Part shown: positions 36,085 through 47,836 of the stretch, in pieces
How the letters are laid out: every line of letters begins with the position of its first letter
Numbering within the stretch: the first letter of the stretch is position 1
Notes under the pieces: generated by a model
What the model was told of the DNA's origin: nothing
Database searches by the model: none
The model's input: only the letters and a program-made list of their open reading frames with translations
NCBI RefSeq assembly: GCF_002072155.1
Contig: NZ_BDIY01000011.1
Coordinates: 1-64,000, forward strand
Direction of reading: 5' to 3'
Source: Roseovarius sp. A-2
GTDB lineage: Bacteria > Pseudomonadota > Alphaproteobacteria > Rhodobacterales > Rhodobacteraceae
Length of the DNA stretch: 64,000 bases
Made by a program: the position numbers and the translations under genes

Positions 36085-36354
36085 ATGGCACATAAAAAAG
36101 CAGGCGGTTCATCCCGTAACGGTCGCGACTCTGCCGGTCGCCGCCTTGGCGTCAAGAAATACGGCGGCGAGGCCGTGATCCCCGGCAACATCATCGCGCG
36201 TCAGCGCGGCAACAAGTTCTGGCCCGGTGCGGGCGTGGGGCAGGGCAAGGATCACACCATCTTTGCCACCGCCGAGGGGGCCGTGAAGTTCCACAAGGGC
36301 CTCAAGGGCCGCACCTTCATTTCGGTTCTGCCAGTGGCGGAGGCCGCCGAATAA
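36085..36354 (+). CDS. rpmA: Ribosomal protein L27
   Basis: An 89-residue bL27, complete, with [20 protein letters not shown] at the N-terminus that reaches toward the peptidyl-transferase centre. There is no Firmicute-type cleaved N-terminal extension. The AAGGAGAG ribosome site is ideal. Cotranscribed with rplU and followed by a strong terminator. Confidence 0.98.
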   Translation: MAHKKAGGSSRNGRDSAGRRLGVKKYGGEAVIPGNIIARQRGNKFWPGAGVGQGKDHTIFATAEGAVKFHKGLKGRTFISVLPVAEAAE

Positions 36355-36381
36355 GCCGTCCTTGACAGGTCAATGACATGA

Positions 36382-36412
36382 GGGGATCGGCGACGCTGCC
36401 GGTCCCCTTTTC
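36382..36412 (+). terminator. Intrinsic terminator after rpmA
   Basis: GGGGATCGGC (36382-36391) pairs with GCCGGTCCCC (36398-36407), one mismatch, 6-base loop, followed immediately by TTTTCATTTT. It lies 27 bases after the rpmA stop. Confidence 0.85.
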
Positions 36413-36543
36413 ATTTTCAGGCCGGGGCGCGGTCAAACCTGCGTCACATTGCGGTGCGAAGAGGCGCGCGCCATCTTGTGAGGCGGACGCGTGCCCCCAT
36501 CTGGATGAGACACGCGACGTGCCCGGAGCATGAGGAGGAGCGC

Positions 36544-37083
36544 ATGAAACTGGAACATATCGTCAATCAGCCGGTGATCGAGGCCGAACGGTTCGATCTG
36601 CGGCCCTTGCGGGTGTCGGATGCGGGGCTGATCTCGCATAATACGGGCGACGCGCGGGTCGCGCGGGCCACGTCGTCGATTCCGCACCCCTTGCCGCCGG
36701 GCAGCACCGAGGCGTTGATCGCACGTGCGCAATCCGAGGATCGGGCCGAAGATATCTGGGCCATCGACGGCACCAAGTCGGGCCGCGCCGAGGTGATGGG
36801 GCTGCTCAGCCTGACCCGCGTCGATGTGGGCCGGTCGGAAATTGGCTATTGGGTGGCACCTGCCTATTGGAATACCGGCGTCGCCTCGGCGGCGGTGGAG
36901 GCAGTGCTGGCCGCCAATCCGCACGAGGCGCAGGCGATTTTCGCCAGCGTGTTCCAGGACAATGCCGCGTCGGCCCGGGTCTTGACCAATTGCGGCTTTC
37001 GGTATCTTGGGGATGCCGAGAGCTATTCGGTGGCGCGTGGTGCCAATGTGCCCACCTGGACCTATAGCAAGAAGATGACATAA
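36544..37083 (+). CDS. GNAT-family N-acetyltransferase (RimJ/RimL-like)
   Basis: A 179-residue acetyltransferase of the RimJ/RimL group: FDLRPLRVSDAGLI at the start, GYWVAPAYWNTGVASAAVEAVL as the acetyl-CoA-binding core and DNAASARVLTNCGFRYLG as the C-terminal motif. Such proteins acetylate N-terminal residues of proteins or small amines. The start at 36544 follows GAGGAGCGC. Placed between ribosomal genes and obg, possibly in the same transcription unit as obg. Confidence 0.85.
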   Translation: MKLEHIVNQPVIEAERFDLRPLRVSDAGLISHNTGDARVARATSSIPHPLPPGSTEALIARAQSEDRAEDIWAIDGTKSGRAEVMGLLSLTRVDVGRSEIGYWVAPAYWNTGVASAAVEAVLAANPHEAQAIFASVFQDNAASARVLTNCGFRYLGDAESYSVARGANVPTWTYSKKMT

Positions 37084-37114
37084 GGCACGCGCCCGGCGCG
37101 CGGCCTTTGCGTAA

Positions 37115-39255
<2,141 letters not shown>

Positions 39256-39279
39256 GACGTGTTTGCAGGGGGCGAGACC

Positions 39280-40545
39280 ATGAAGGACCAGACCGACATT
39301 GCCGCGCTGATGGCCGAGATCGGCGCGCGGGCGCGCGCAGCGGCGGCGGAACTTGCCGTGGCCGATCCCGCCACCAAGCGCCATGCGCTCGAGGCCGCCG
39401 CCGATGCAGTCTGGCAGGGGCGCGATGCGATCCTGACCGCAAATGCCGAGGATCTGGCGCTTGGCCGCGACAAGGGGCTGTCTGCGGCGATGATGGACCG
39501 GCTGGCGCTCGATGAGGCCCGGATCAAGGCCATGGTCGAGGGGCTGCGCGCGGTGGCGGCACAAGACGACCCGGTGGGCGAGGTTCTGGCGGAATGGGAT
39601 CAGCCGTCGGGCATTCACATCCGCCGCGTGCGCACGCCCCTCGGTGTGATCGGCGTGATCTATGAGAGCCGCCCCAACGTGACCGCCGATGCCGGCGCGC
39701 TCTGCCTGAAATCCGGCAATGCGGTGATCCTGCGCGGCGGCTCAGAGAGCTTTCATTCCTCGGGTGCGATCCATGCCTGTCTGGTCGAGGGCCTGCGCGC
39801 CGCCGACCTGCCCGAGGACGCAATTCAGCGTGTGCCCACCCGTGACCGCGCGGCGGTGCAGGAAATGCTGACCATGACCGATACGATTGACGTGATCGTG
39901 CCGCGCGGCGGCAAGGGGCTGGTCGGCCTTGTTCAGCGCGAGGCGCGGGTGCCGGTCTTTGCCCATCTCGAAGGGATCGTGCATATCTATCTCGATGCCG
40001 GGGCCGACCCGGAGAAAGCCCTGCGCGTCGTGCTCAACGCCAAGACGCGCCGCACGGGGATTTGCGGCGCGGCGGAATGCCTGCTGATCCATCGCGATGT
40101 GGTGGGCACCATCGGGCAGGGGGTGATCCGCGCGTTGATCGATGCGGGCGTCGAGGTGCGCGCCGATGAGACGCTGTCGGGGATCGACGGTACGGTGTCT
40201 GCCGGCCCTGAGGATTGGGGCTGTGAGTATCTCGACAGTATCATCGCGGCCAAGGTGGTCGAGGATATCGACGGCGCGATTGCCCATATCCGCCGCTACG
40301 GCTCGAACCACACCGATTGCATCGTGACCGAGGATGATGCGGCAGCCGAGCGGTTTTTTGCCCGGCTCGACAGCGCCATCCTGATGCGCAACGCCTCCAC
40401 CCAATTCGCCGATGGGGGCGAGTTCGGAATGGGGGCCGAGATCGGCATCGCCACTGGCAAGATGCACGCGCGTGGGCCGGTTGGCGCGGCGCAGCTCACG
40501 AGTTTCAAATATCTGGTCGAGGGCGACGGCGCGACGCGGGCCTGA
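39280..40545 (+). CDS. proA: Gamma-glutamyl phosphate reductase
   Basis: A 421-residue NADPH-dependent dehydrogenase for the second step of proline synthesis. Aldehyde-dehydrogenase fold with [30 protein letters not shown] and the active-site cysteine in TGICGAAE. The ATG at 39280 follows AGGGGGCGAG; a GTG 7 codons earlier is less likely. Begins 24 bases after proB. Confidence 0.95.
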   Translation: MKDQTDIAALMAEIGARARAAAAELAVADPATKRHALEAAADAVWQGRDAILTANAEDLALGRDKGLSAAMMDRLALDEARIKAMVEGLRAVAAQDDPVGEVLAEWDQPSGIHIRRVRTPLGVIGVIYESRPNVTADAGALCLKSGNAVILRGGSESFHSSGAIHACLVEGLRAADLPEDAIQRVPTRDRAAVQEMLTMTDTIDVIVPRGGKGLVGLVQREARVPVFAHLEGIVHIYLDAGADPEKALRVVLNAKTRRTGICGAAECLLIHRDVVGTIGQGVIRALIDAGVEVRADETLSGIDGTVSAGPEDWGCEYLDSIIAAKVVEDIDGAIAHIRRYGSNHTDCIVTEDDAAAERFFARLDSAILMRNASTQFADGGEFGMGAEIGIATGKMHARGPVGAAQLTSFKYLVEGDGATRA

Positions 40546-40562
40546 GCACGGGCAGCGGCGCG

Positions 40563-41159
40563 TCAGACCGTGAGCGTAAGCCGATCCGCCGTGTGGTAAT
40601 GATCGGCGCGCGCACCCTGCGCTGCGAGACAGTCGCGCAGCAGGCGAAACTCCACGTGGCGCGGGTCCGAGACGGGTAGGGGCGTGTCGCCGCTGAGCCC
40701 CTCCCAGAGCGCGGCATCGACGGTGACACCGGTGCCGGTTGCGGTGATCCGCGTGGCCGCCGGGCAGCCCGAGACCTGCAACACCCCACCGCGCGGCAGC
40801 GCCGCCTCGGCGGCGAGGCAGGCAAGCGCGATGATCTGGGCGCGGGCACGCGACGTGCTGCCCGTTAGCCGCCAGTCGAGCGTCAGCCGCGACTTGGTCA
40901 CGTAATGGGCGGCGAGAATGCCATGCAGCGCCTCGGTGGTGACATCGCCGCCCGCGCGCCCGAAGGCAAGCCGCGCGAGATCGAGCGAGGCGCGCGCGCC
41001 GCGCAGGCTGTCGCGCAGGAGGGTCAGTTCCGCGCTCTCAACCAGGCCCGAAAGCGTGAGCAGTTCCAGACCGTTGGCGATGGCCCCGAGAGGGCTTGCC
41101 AGATCGTGACAGATGCGCGAGCCTATCAGCGCGGCAAGCGCGGGATCATTTTGCGGCAT
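40563..41159 (-). CDS. chpT: Histidine phosphotransferase ChpT
   Basis: A 198-residue ChpT-family protein. DHp-like helix 1 carries the phospho-accepting H18 in SRICHDLASPLGAIANGLELL; the C-terminal part is a degenerate HATPase-like fold without ATP motifs. In Caulobacter ChpT passes phosphate from CckA to CtrA and CpdR to control the cell cycle; in Rhodobacteraceae the same route affects motility and gene transfer agents. Convergent with proA and divergent from a DUF3553 gene. Confidence 0.9.
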   Translation of the reverse strand: MPQNDPALAALIGSRICHDLASPLGAIANGLELLTLSGLVESAELTLLRDSLRGARASLDLARLAFGRAGGDVTTEALHGILAAHYVTKSRLTLDWRLTGSTSRARAQIIALACLAAEAALPRGGVLQVSGCPAATRITATGTGVTVDAALWEGLSGDTPLPVSDPRHVEFRLLRDCLAAQGARADHYHTADRLTLTV

Positions 41160-41188
41160 GGTGGAGACCGTTTGGCGCGGAGGGTGAC

Positions 41189-41371
41189 ATGAGCGACATG
41201 AATTCGATCCTCGAGCCGGGGATGCTGGTCGAACATCCCGAGCGTCCGGATTGGGGCGTGGGGCAGGTACAGTCTAATATCGGCGGGCGCATTACGGTCA
41301 ACTTTCGCGAAGAGGGCAAGGTTGTGATCGACGGATCACGGGTGGAGCTGCGTCCGGTTCTTGATCCCTGA
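41189..41371 (+). CDS. DUF3553 small protein
   Basis: A 60-residue protein with the DUF3553 pattern: LEPGMLVEHPERPDWGVGQVQS then GGRITVNFREEGKVVID. This is an SH3-like/CarD-type beta fold, similar to the small domain attached to some UvrD helicases. Ribosome site GGAGGGTGAC. Divergent from chpT over 29 bases. Function unknown. Confidence 0.8.
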   Translation: MSDMNSILEPGMLVEHPERPDWGVGQVQSNIGGRITVNFREEGKVVIDGSRVELRPVLDP

Positions 41372-41477
41372 TCAAGGTTATCAAATCGTTAACATCCGCC
41401 AAGCCCGCATGCGCGGGCGGCGTTGCACTTTGTCGTGAGCTTGCCTAGAACCGCGACAGAACACAGAGACGAGGCCG

Positions 41478-42245
41478 ATGACCGCCACCGCCCCCAAGTT
41501 CCGTGTGAAACTGGCCGAGACCGAGGCGGAGGTGCGCGCCGCGCAAGCCTTGCGCTACGAGGTCTTTGTCGAGGAACTGGGCAGCGACGGCGCGATGGTC
41601 GATCATGCCGCACGGCTGGAGCGTGACCGCTTCGACGCCTTCTTCGACCACCTCCTGCTGCTTGATACAACGCGGGCAGATGCCGTGGTCGGCGTCTACC
41701 GGCTGTTGCGCGACGATCAGGCGGCGCGCGCGGGGCAGTTCTATTCCGAGGACGAATATGAACTGGGCGTGTTGCGGCAGAGCGGGCGGCGGCTTCTGGA
41801 ATTGGGCCGGTCCTGCCTTGCCAAACCCTATCGCGGCGGGCTGGGCATGTATCACCTCTGGCAGGGGCTGAGCGACTATGTCGATGCGCATGGCAGCGAC
41901 ATTCTCTTTGGCGTCGCGAGTTTTCATGGCACCGACGTGCAGCGGCTGGCGTTGCCGCTGTCGCTGTTGCATCACCGTCACCTCGCGCCGCCCGAGTTAC
42001 GGGTACGGGCGCGGCCCGAGTATTTCCAGCCGATGGATCTGATCGCGGAGGAAGCGCTTGACCGGCGCGCGGCGATGGTGCAGGTGCCCCCCTTGATCAA
42101 AGCCTATCTGCGGCTTGGCGGTCATGTCGGTGAGGGGGCCTATGTGGATCATGCCTTCAATACCACCGATGTATGCCTGATCATGGACACCGCGCGGCTG
42201 AGTGCCACGCAACGGGCGATCTACACCAAGGGGGCGGCGCGGTGA
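41478..42245 (+). CDS. olsB: L-ornithine N-acyl-ACP acyltransferase OlsB
   Basis: A 255-residue OlsB/GNAT-like acyltransferase that puts a 3-hydroxyacyl chain from ACP onto the alpha-amino group of ornithine, forming lyso-ornithine lipid. Diagnostic stretches are AAQALRYEVFVEELG, VGVYRLLR, LELGRSCL and LFGVASFHGTD. It overlaps olsA by GTGA, the standard olsBA pair. Ornithine lipids are made under phosphorus limitation in many Rhodobacteraceae. The promoter region 41372-41477 is short and no Pho box was certain. Confidence 0.92.
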   Translation: MTATAPKFRVKLAETEAEVRAAQALRYEVFVEELGSDGAMVDHAARLERDRFDAFFDHLLLLDTTRADAVVGVYRLLRDDQAARAGQFYSEDEYELGVLRQSGRRLLELGRSCLAKPYRGGLGMYHLWQGLSDYVDAHGSDILFGVASFHGTDVQRLALPLSLLHHRHLAPPELRVRARPEYFQPMDLIAEEALDRRAAMVQVPPLIKAYLRLGGHVGEGAYVDHAFNTTDVCLIMDTARLSATQRAIYTKGAAR

Positions 42246-43075
42246 GCGTGACCTGGCGCTCGGGTGCGCCGCTGCCCGACGTGCCGCGCGGCGCGGGGCA
42301 CTGGCCTCGGGTCGCGTTGCGCGGCTCGCTTCTGGTGCTGCTGCTGTTGGCTGGAGTGCTGGCGACGTTGCCGCTACGGTTGATCGAGCGGCCGGTCTAT
42401 GGCGCGCACCGGCCCTGGACACCGGCGATCACCAAATGGGTGAGCCGGTCGGTCTTCGTCATCCTTGGCATGACGCATCGCATCGAGGGACAGCCGCTGA
42501 CCGGCCCAGGCGCGGTGGTTTGCAATCACGTCTCCTGGCTCGATATCTTCGCGCTCAACGCGCGCAAGCGGGTGTATTTCGTGTCGAAATCCGAGGTGGC
42601 GGGCTGGCCCGGGATCGGCAATCTGGCGCGGCTGACCGGCACCGTCTTCATCAAGCGCGACCGGCGCGAGGCCCGAGCGCAGACCGCGATCTTTGCAGAA
42701 CGGTTGAGGTTGGGGCACAGGCTGCTGTTTTTCCCCGAGGGAAGTTCGACCGACGGAATGCAGATTATCCAATTTAAATCAACGCTTTTCGAGGCGTTTT
42801 TCAACCTGGATAAGGCGCAACCGATGCAGGTGCAGCCAGTCACGCTGATCTATGATGCGCCCACCGATCAGGATCCTCGCTTTTATGGCTGGTGGGGCGA
42901 CATGAGCTTTGGTGGGCATCTTGTGCAGGTGCTGGGCGCACCCCGACAGGGCGGTGTCACGGTGATCTATCACGCACCGCTGCGGGTGGCGGAGTTCAGA
43001 GATCGCAAGGTGCTTGCGGCGGCTGCGGAGGCGGCGGTGCGCGCGGGCATGCCGGAGGATCGGCGCGGGCCCTGA
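42242..43075 (+). CDS. olsA: Lyso-ornithine lipid O-acyltransferase OlsA
   Basis: A 277-residue PlsC-type acyltransferase: membrane segment near 22-45 (LRGSLLVLLLLAGVLATLP), catalytic NHVSWLD (in place of the H-X4-D core HVSWLD), FIKRDRREARAQ and FFPEGSSTDGMQ. It adds the second fatty acid to lyso-ornithine lipid and in related bacteria also acts on lyso-glutamine lipid. The GTG start at 42242 overlaps the olsB stop. Confidence 0.92.
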   Translation: MSVTWRSGAPLPDVPRGAGHWPRVALRGSLLVLLLLAGVLATLPLRLIERPVYGAHRPWTPAITKWVSRSVFVILGMTHRIEGQPLTGPGAVVCNHVSWLDIFALNARKRVYFVSKSEVAGWPGIGNLARLTGTVFIKRDRREARAQTAIFAERLRLGHRLLFFPEGSSTDGMQIIQFKSTLFEAFFNLDKAQPMQVQPVTLIYDAPTDQDPRFYGWWGDMSFGGHLVQVLGAPRQGGVTVIYHAPLRVAEFRDRKVLAAAAEAAVRAGMPEDRRGP

Positions 43076-43084
43076 ACGCGTGGC

Positions 43085-44161
43085 TCAGGTCTTGAAATGC
43101 TTGGAAAGCTTGAGGCCCTGGCCCTGGTAGTTCGACGCGAGATCCGCGCCATAAAGCTGTTCGGGCACCTCGTCCATCCGCTCATAGACCAGCCGCCCGA
43201 CGATCTGGCCATGCTCCAGAACAAAGGGCGCCTCGTGGCAGCGCACTTCGAGCACGCCGCGCGATCCGGCCCCGCCTGCCGCCACATGGCCGAAACCGGG
43301 ATCGAAAAAGCCCGCGTAATGCACGCGGAATTCGCCCACCATGGCCAGGTAGGGGGCCATCTCGGCAGCGTATTGAGGCGGTATATGCACTGCCTCGCGG
43401 CTGACAAGGATATAGAACGCCCCGGGATCGAGGATGATATGACCGTTCTCGGCATGCACCTCTTCCCAGTAGTCGGCAGGCGCGTAGTGGCCGATCCGGT
43501 CGAGGTCGATCACGCCTGTATGCGGTTTGGCACGATAGCCCACGAGCGTGCCGGTCGCGGGGCGCAGATCGACGGAGAAGCCAAGCCCCTCGTCGATCAC
43601 CGCCGCGTTGCCGTCGACCAATGGGGTCTCGGCATGCAGTGCGCGCAGCGCGTCATCCGAAAGGACCGCCTGTCCGGCACGAAAGCGGATCTGGTTGAGC
43701 CGCATGCCGGGGCGCACCAGCACCGAAAAGGAGCGCGGGCAAATCTCGGCATAAAGCGGTCCGGCATAGCCCGGGGCGACGCGGTCGAACTCAACCCCGC
43801 CATCGGTGATCACGCGGGTCAGCAGGTCAAGCCGCCCGGTGGAGGATTTGGCATTGGCCACCGCCTGCACGCCCCCGGGAAGGTCAAGGCGTTCCATCAA
43901 CGGGACGACATAGACGCAGCCCTTTTCCAGCACCGCGCCGGGCCCGAGGTCGATGCGGTGCATCTCGAATTCGCCAAGCCGGTCGGCGACGCTGCGACCG
44001 CCGCCGGTAAGGAACGAGGCGCGCACCCGGTAGGCGACCTGCCCGAGGCGCAGATCGAGGCTCGCGGGCTGGATCTGTTCGGGCAGGATGTCGGGGCTGC
44101 CCGAAAGCGTGCCCGCCGCAATCATCCGCTTGATCTGCTGGCTGGATACAACCCCGGTCAT
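43085..44161 (-). CDS. dcd: 2'-deoxycytidine 5'-triphosphate deaminase (long two-domain form)
   Basis: A 358-residue dUTPase-fold protein with two copies of the domain, as in the alphaproteobacterial long dCTP deaminase. The N-terminal half has QIQPASLDLRLG and ANAKSSTGRLDLLTRVITDGG; the C-terminal half has GFFDPGFGHVAAGGAGSRGVLEVR. It would deaminate dCTP to dUTP, the precursor of dUMP. Standard Dcd has about 190 residues, so the doubled length is characteristic of this branch. Convergent with olsA. Confidence 0.87.
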   Translation of the reverse strand: MTGVVSSQQIKRMIAAGTLSGSPDILPEQIQPASLDLRLGQVAYRVRASFLTGGGRSVADRLGEFEMHRIDLGPGAVLEKGCVYVVPLMERLDLPGGVQAVANAKSSTGRLDLLTRVITDGGVEFDRVAPGYAGPLYAEICPRSFSVLVRPGMRLNQIRFRAGQAVLSDDALRALHAETPLVDGNAAVIDEGLGFSVDLRPATGTLVGYRAKPHTGVIDLDRIGHYAPADYWEEVHAENGHIILDPGAFYILVSREAVHIPPQYAAEMAPYLAMVGEFRVHYAGFFDPGFGHVAAGGAGSRGVLEVRCHEAPFVLEHGQIVGRLVYERMDEVPEQLYGADLASNYQGQGLKLSKHFKT

Positions 44162-44240
44162 CGCGGGCCCCCTCTGCGCGTGCCCCGCATCCGTTTTGCG
44201 GTGCCCGAGGGGCCGAGGCGGGCGGGATCGTCGGTAAATT

Positions 44241-44317
44241 TGGTCGGGCTAGCAGGACTCGAACCTGCGACCTTCCGTCCCCCAGACGGACGCGCTACCA
44301 GGCTGCGCCATAGCCCG
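44241..44317 (-). tRNA. tRNA-Pro (anticodon GGG)
   Basis: A 77-nt cloverleaf with encoded CCA: acceptor CGGGCTA/TAGCCCG, D arm GCGC-AGCCTGGTA-GCGC, anticodon stem TCCGT/ACGGA with loop CTGGGGG (anticodon GGG), T arm GCAGG-TTCGAGT-CCTGC. It lies between dcd and the MerR gene. Confidence 0.97.
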
Positions 44318-44374
44318 ACGATGCGCTGTTCATACCGGTTTTCCGGGTGGGGACAAGGGGGAAATCCCAAAATT

Positions 44375-45310
44375 TCAGGTTCCCGACACGTCGTTTGCGT
44401 CTTTCTTGACCGCGCAGGTGCGCAACCGGTTCGACAGCCCCGAGAGTTCGGCTGCAAGGTCGCGCGAGACGGGGTGCTTGAGCGCCGCAAGAGCGCTGAG
44501 AGCGCCGGGCGCACCGGGCAAGTCGTCGGCAGGGTCGGCGGGCAGGTCGGGCAGCGGGGGCAGGGACGGGGCGGCGGGGTCGGATGGCTCCGCCTGGGGT
44601 TCCGGGTGCTCTTGCTCTGAGTCCGCCTGCGGCCGGTCCGCGATGTCATCGGCAAAGATGTTATCCGGGGGCGTGTCCTCGGGCACCGGGGGCGGGTCGG
44701 GGTGCGTATCGTTTTCCGGGGGGGAGGTCAGATCCGGCTCCGGCGCGGTCTCGACGGGGGTTGCGGTGTCTACCTCCGGCTCTGCCTCTGCCTCTGGATC
44801 GCTCTCGGACGCGGGCCTCGCGCCTATCGTTTCAAAGGGGCGCGCGTCAGGGCCTTCATCGGTATCCGCCGAGGCGGTGGGGGTTGGCGTATCCTCGGCG
44901 TCGTCCCCGGTCATGTCCTCGGGGGCGGCGCTTTCGGCTTCGGGCCGGGGGCCGGGGCGTTCGAAGGCCAGAACCTGCGCCGGTGCGGCCGGATCCGGCG
45001 TGGCCATGTCCAATGTCTTGTCCTCGGACCCGTCGTCAAGATATTGCGACAGGGCCGCGACATGCCGCACGCCCTCTTCGCGCAAGAGCTTTTGCACGCC
45101 CTTGATGGTCATGCCCTCGTCATGCAGCAGCGCCTTGATCCCGCCCAGAAGGCGCATGTCGGAAGGCCGGTAATACCGCCGTCCACCCGCGCGTTTGACC
45201 GGCTTGATCTGGGTGAACTTGCTTTCCCAGAACCGCAGGACATGCGCTGGCACCTCCAGCCATTCGGCAACCTCGCTGATGGTGCGAAAGGCGTCGGCGG
45301 ATTTGGCCAT
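44375..45310 (-). CDS. MerR-family regulator with long acidic tail
   Basis: A 311-residue protein: a MerR winged helix at 8-77 ([35 protein letters not shown]), a short helix, then about 150 residues rich in Pro, Glu, Asp and Thr with low complexity, and a final helical segment ([21 protein letters not shown]). No effector-binding cysteines are present. In this position after ihfA the gene is widely conserved in alphaproteobacteria. The role is unknown; the acidic tail could be a protein-contact region. Confidence 0.85.
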   Translation of the reverse strand: MAKSADAFRTISEVAEWLEVPAHVLRFWESKFTQIKPVKRAGGRRYYRPSDMRLLGGIKALLHDEGMTIKGVQKLLREEGVRHVAALSQYLDDGSEDKTLDMATPDPAAPAQVLAFERPGPRPEAESAAPEDMTGDDAEDTPTPTASADTDEGPDARPFETIGARPASESDPEAEAEPEVDTATPVETAPEPDLTSPPENDTHPDPPPVPEDTPPDNIFADDIADRPQADSEQEHPEPQAEPSDPAAPSLPPLPDLPADPADDLPGAPGALSALAALKHPVSRDLAAELSGLSNRLRTCAVKKDANDVSGT

Positions 45311-45324
45311 TCCCTACTGCGTCC

Positions 45325-45627
45325 TCAGCTCTTGTTGCCAGCGGCGACGCGGCCTTTCATCAGGTGGGATGGTCGGAACGTCAGCACGCGGCGGGGGTTG
45401 ATCGGAACCTCTTCGCCGGTCTTTGGATTGCGGCCCACGCGGGCGGTCTTGTCGCGGACCGAGAACGTCCCGAAGGACGAAATCTTGACCTGTTCACCGT
45501 CGACCAGCGCATCGGACATGTGGCCCAGAACGCTCTCGACCATTTGCGCCGCGTCATTGCGCGACAGGCCGACTTCGCGAAAAATCGCTTCGCTCAAATC
45601 CATGCGTGTTAGTGTCTTGTTGGCCAT
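45325..45627 (-). CDS. ihfA: Integration host factor alpha subunit
   Basis: A 100-residue HU/IHF-family DNA-bending protein. [21 protein letters not shown] starts the dimerisation helices, [30 protein letters not shown] forms the DNA-clamping arm, and RPSHLMK ends it. The ATG at 45627 follows GGGGACGTG; a GTG one codon earlier is possible. It lies between fabH and merR on the minus strand. Confidence 0.93.
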   Translation of the reverse strand: MANKTLTRMDLSEAIFREVGLSRNDAAQMVESVLGHMSDALVDGEQVKISSFGTFSVRDKTARVGRNPKTGEEVPINPRRVLTFRPSHLMKGRVAAGNKS

Positions 45628-45736
45628 CACGTCCCCGCTGTTTTTTGGGATACTTTGCGGGAAGGCAATTTCCGAGTCAATGTCAACGGTTTAGGCGGCG
45701 CCCTTGAACCGCGCTTTTTTGCGCAATTCCGGGCAA

Positions 45737-46711
45737 TTACCAGCGCATGACAACCGCGCCCCAGGCCAGACCACCGCCGATCGCCTCTGAAAGCACGAGG
45801 TCGCCGGGCTTGATCCGGCCCTCGGCGACGCCGACGGACATGGCCAGCGGGATGGACGCGGCGGAGGTGTTGCCGTGATCCTGTACGGTGACGATCACGC
45901 GGTCCATCGGCAGGCCCATCTTCTTGGCGGTGCCCTGGATGATGCGAATATTGGCCTGATGTGGCACGATCCAATCGACATCGGGGCCGCTCAACCCGAT
46001 CTTGGCGAGGGCCGTTTCAGCAGTGGAGGTGAGTTTTTCGACGGCCTGCCGGAAGAGCGGGTTGCCCTGCATCCGCAGTTTCCCCGCAGTGCCGGTGCTG
46101 GAGACACCGCCATCGACATAGAGCATGTCGCGATACCGCCCGTCGGAATTGAGATCCGAGGACAGGATGCCGCGATCGGCATTGCTGCCCTCGCCATCCT
46201 GCGCCCCGAGGATCAGGGCACCCGCACCGTCGCCGAAGAGCACGCAGGTCGAGCGATCGGTCCAATCCATGATGCGGCTGAAGGTCTCGGCACCAATCAC
46301 CAGAAGCCGGTTCGCCTGACCCGTCAGGATGAGCGCGTTGGCGGTGGTCAGCGCGTAGATGAACCCGGCGCAGACCGCCTGCACGTCAAAGCCGAAGCCG
46401 TGCGTCATGCCAAGATCTTTCTGCACCATGGTGGCGACAGAGGGAAAGGTCAGGTCGGGGGTGGAGGTGGCCACGATCACCCCGTCGATGTCCTCGGGCA
46501 CCAGCCCGGCCTGCTCGAGCGCCGCGCGCGCGGCGCGGAGCGCGAGATCCGAGGTCGTCTGACCTTCCGCCGCGAAACGGCGGCGCTCGATCCCCGACCG
46601 GGTACGGATCCACTCGTCGGTGGTGTCGAGGGTCTTTTCGAATTCGGAGTTGGGGACGATGCGGTCGGGCAGGTAGTGACCGGCCCCCTCGATGACGGCA
46701 CGGCGGGTCAT
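45737..46711 (-). CDS. fabH: 3-oxoacyl-ACP synthase III FabH
   Basis: A 324-residue condensing enzyme that starts fatty-acid chains from acetyl-CoA and malonyl-ACP. The catalytic triad is visible: C114 in QAVCAGFIYAL, His in IVPHQANIRI and Asn in HGNTSAASIP, plus GGGLAWGAVVMRW at the C-terminus. Overlaps plsX by ATGA. Confidence 0.95.
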   Translation of the reverse strand: MTRRAVIEGAGHYLPDRIVPNSEFEKTLDTTDEWIRTRSGIERRRFAAEGQTTSDLALRAARAALEQAGLVPEDIDGVIVATSTPDLTFPSVATMVQKDLGMTHGFGFDVQAVCAGFIYALTTANALILTGQANRLLVIGAETFSRIMDWTDRSTCVLFGDGAGALILGAQDGEGSNADRGILSSDLNSDGRYRDMLYVDGGVSSTGTAGKLRMQGNPLFRQAVEKLTSTAETALAKIGLSGPDVDWIVPHQANIRIIQGTAKKMGLPMDRVIVTVQDHGNTSAASIPLAMSVGVAEGRIKPGDLVLSEAIGGGLAWGAVVMRW

Positions 46712-47814
46712 TCTGACTCCTTGTCGGGCGTGTTCTCGGCGCTTTCGCCGTCCTCCAGAAGCGCGGCTGAGGCCACGCGCGCGGCCAACCGTTCGGTGAA
46801 ATTCGACTGCGCCAGTTCGAAGGCAAGCTTGATCGCGGCGCTGACGCCCATTTCATCCGCCGATCCGTGCGACTTCACGACCGTGCCATTAAGGCCGAGA
46901 AACACCCCGCCATTGGCGCGGCGTGGGTCGATCCGCTTTTTCATGCGCCGCAGCGATGTCAGCGCCATCAGCGAAGCGAGCCGTGACAGCAGCGAATATG
47001 CGAACGCCTCCCGCAGGAGATCGCCAGCCAGCTTGGCGGTGCCCTCGCCGGTCTTGAGCGCCACGTTGCCGGTAAAGCCGTCGGTCACGATCACGTCACA
47101 GACGGTGCCGGGCAGGTCGCGCCCCTCGACGAAGCCGACGAATTCGAAATCCGCGCTGCGGGCATTCGCGGCGATGAGATCGTAGGCTTCGCGTAACTCG
47201 GCGCGGCCCTTGTGCTCTTCGGTGCCGACGTTGAGCAGGCCGATGCGCGGGCGCGCGAGGCCAAACCCGTTACGCGCGTAGGACGCCCCCATCAGCGCGT
47301 ATTGCATAAGGTCCTTGGCATCGGCCCGGATATCGGCCCCGCCATCGAGCATGATGTTGTGCTCTTGCGGGTTCTGCGACGGCCACATCACCGCGATGGC
47401 CGGGCGATAGATGCCAGGCAGCTTGCGCAACCGCAGGACCGACATCAGCATCAGCGCGCCGGTATTGCCGCACGAGACGCAGACCGTCGCCTCGCCGTTG
47501 CGCACCGATTCGAGGGCCGACCACATCGAGGTGTCCCGCCCGTGCCGCACGACGCTGCTCGGCTTGTCGTTCATGGTCACGACATCTGGCGCATGACGGA
47601 TCTCGCAGCGCCCCTCAAGCCCCCGCCGCTTGGCGAGGAGGCGTTCCAGTTCGTCGCGCGGTCCGTGGACGATAAAGCCGATCTCGGGATTTTTCCGGGC
47701 GGAATGCACAATGCCCGCGACAACCGCCGCGGGCCCCTGATCGCCGCCCATTGCGTCAACCGAGATGATTGTGCGCGTCGCACGCGTCTTGATCTGGTCC
47801 ATCCGCGCGGTCAT
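46708..47814 (-). CDS. plsX: Phosphate acyltransferase PlsX
   Basis: A 368-residue enzyme that makes acyl-phosphate from acyl-ACP for phospholipid synthesis. ISVDAMGGDQGP near 18, then KPSSVVRHGRDTSMW, SCGNTGALM and VGTEEHKGRAELREAYD are family landmarks. The ATG at 47814 follows AAGGCG. Lies between rpmF and fabH in the conserved lipid/ribosome block. Confidence 0.95.
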   Translation of the reverse strand: MTARMDQIKTRATRTIISVDAMGGDQGPAAVVAGIVHSARKNPEIGFIVHGPRDELERLLAKRRGLEGRCEIRHAPDVVTMNDKPSSVVRHGRDTSMWSALESVRNGEATVCVSCGNTGALMLMSVLRLRKLPGIYRPAIAVMWPSQNPQEHNIMLDGGADIRADAKDLMQYALMGASYARNGFGLARPRIGLLNVGTEEHKGRAELREAYDLIAANARSADFEFVGFVEGRDLPGTVCDVIVTDGFTGNVALKTGEGTAKLAGDLLREAFAYSLLSRLASLMALTSLRRMKKRIDPRRANGGVFLGLNGTVVKSHGSADEMGVSAAIKLAFELAQSNFTERLAARVASAALLEDGESAENTPDKESE

Positions 47815-47836
47815 TCGGCATGTCGCCTTCGAGTGT

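Noticed and set aside
44241..44317. Possible extra G in the tRNA-Pro anticodon loop, which would suggest a frameshift-suppressor tRNA
   Set aside because: Recounting with the reading frame that crosses the gene gives five G residues and a normal 7-base loop, so the tRNA is ordinary.
43097..44620. A 507-codon plus-strand frame opposite dcd and merR
   Set aside because: It reads through the tRNA-Pro gene and opposite two firm genes; no family match.
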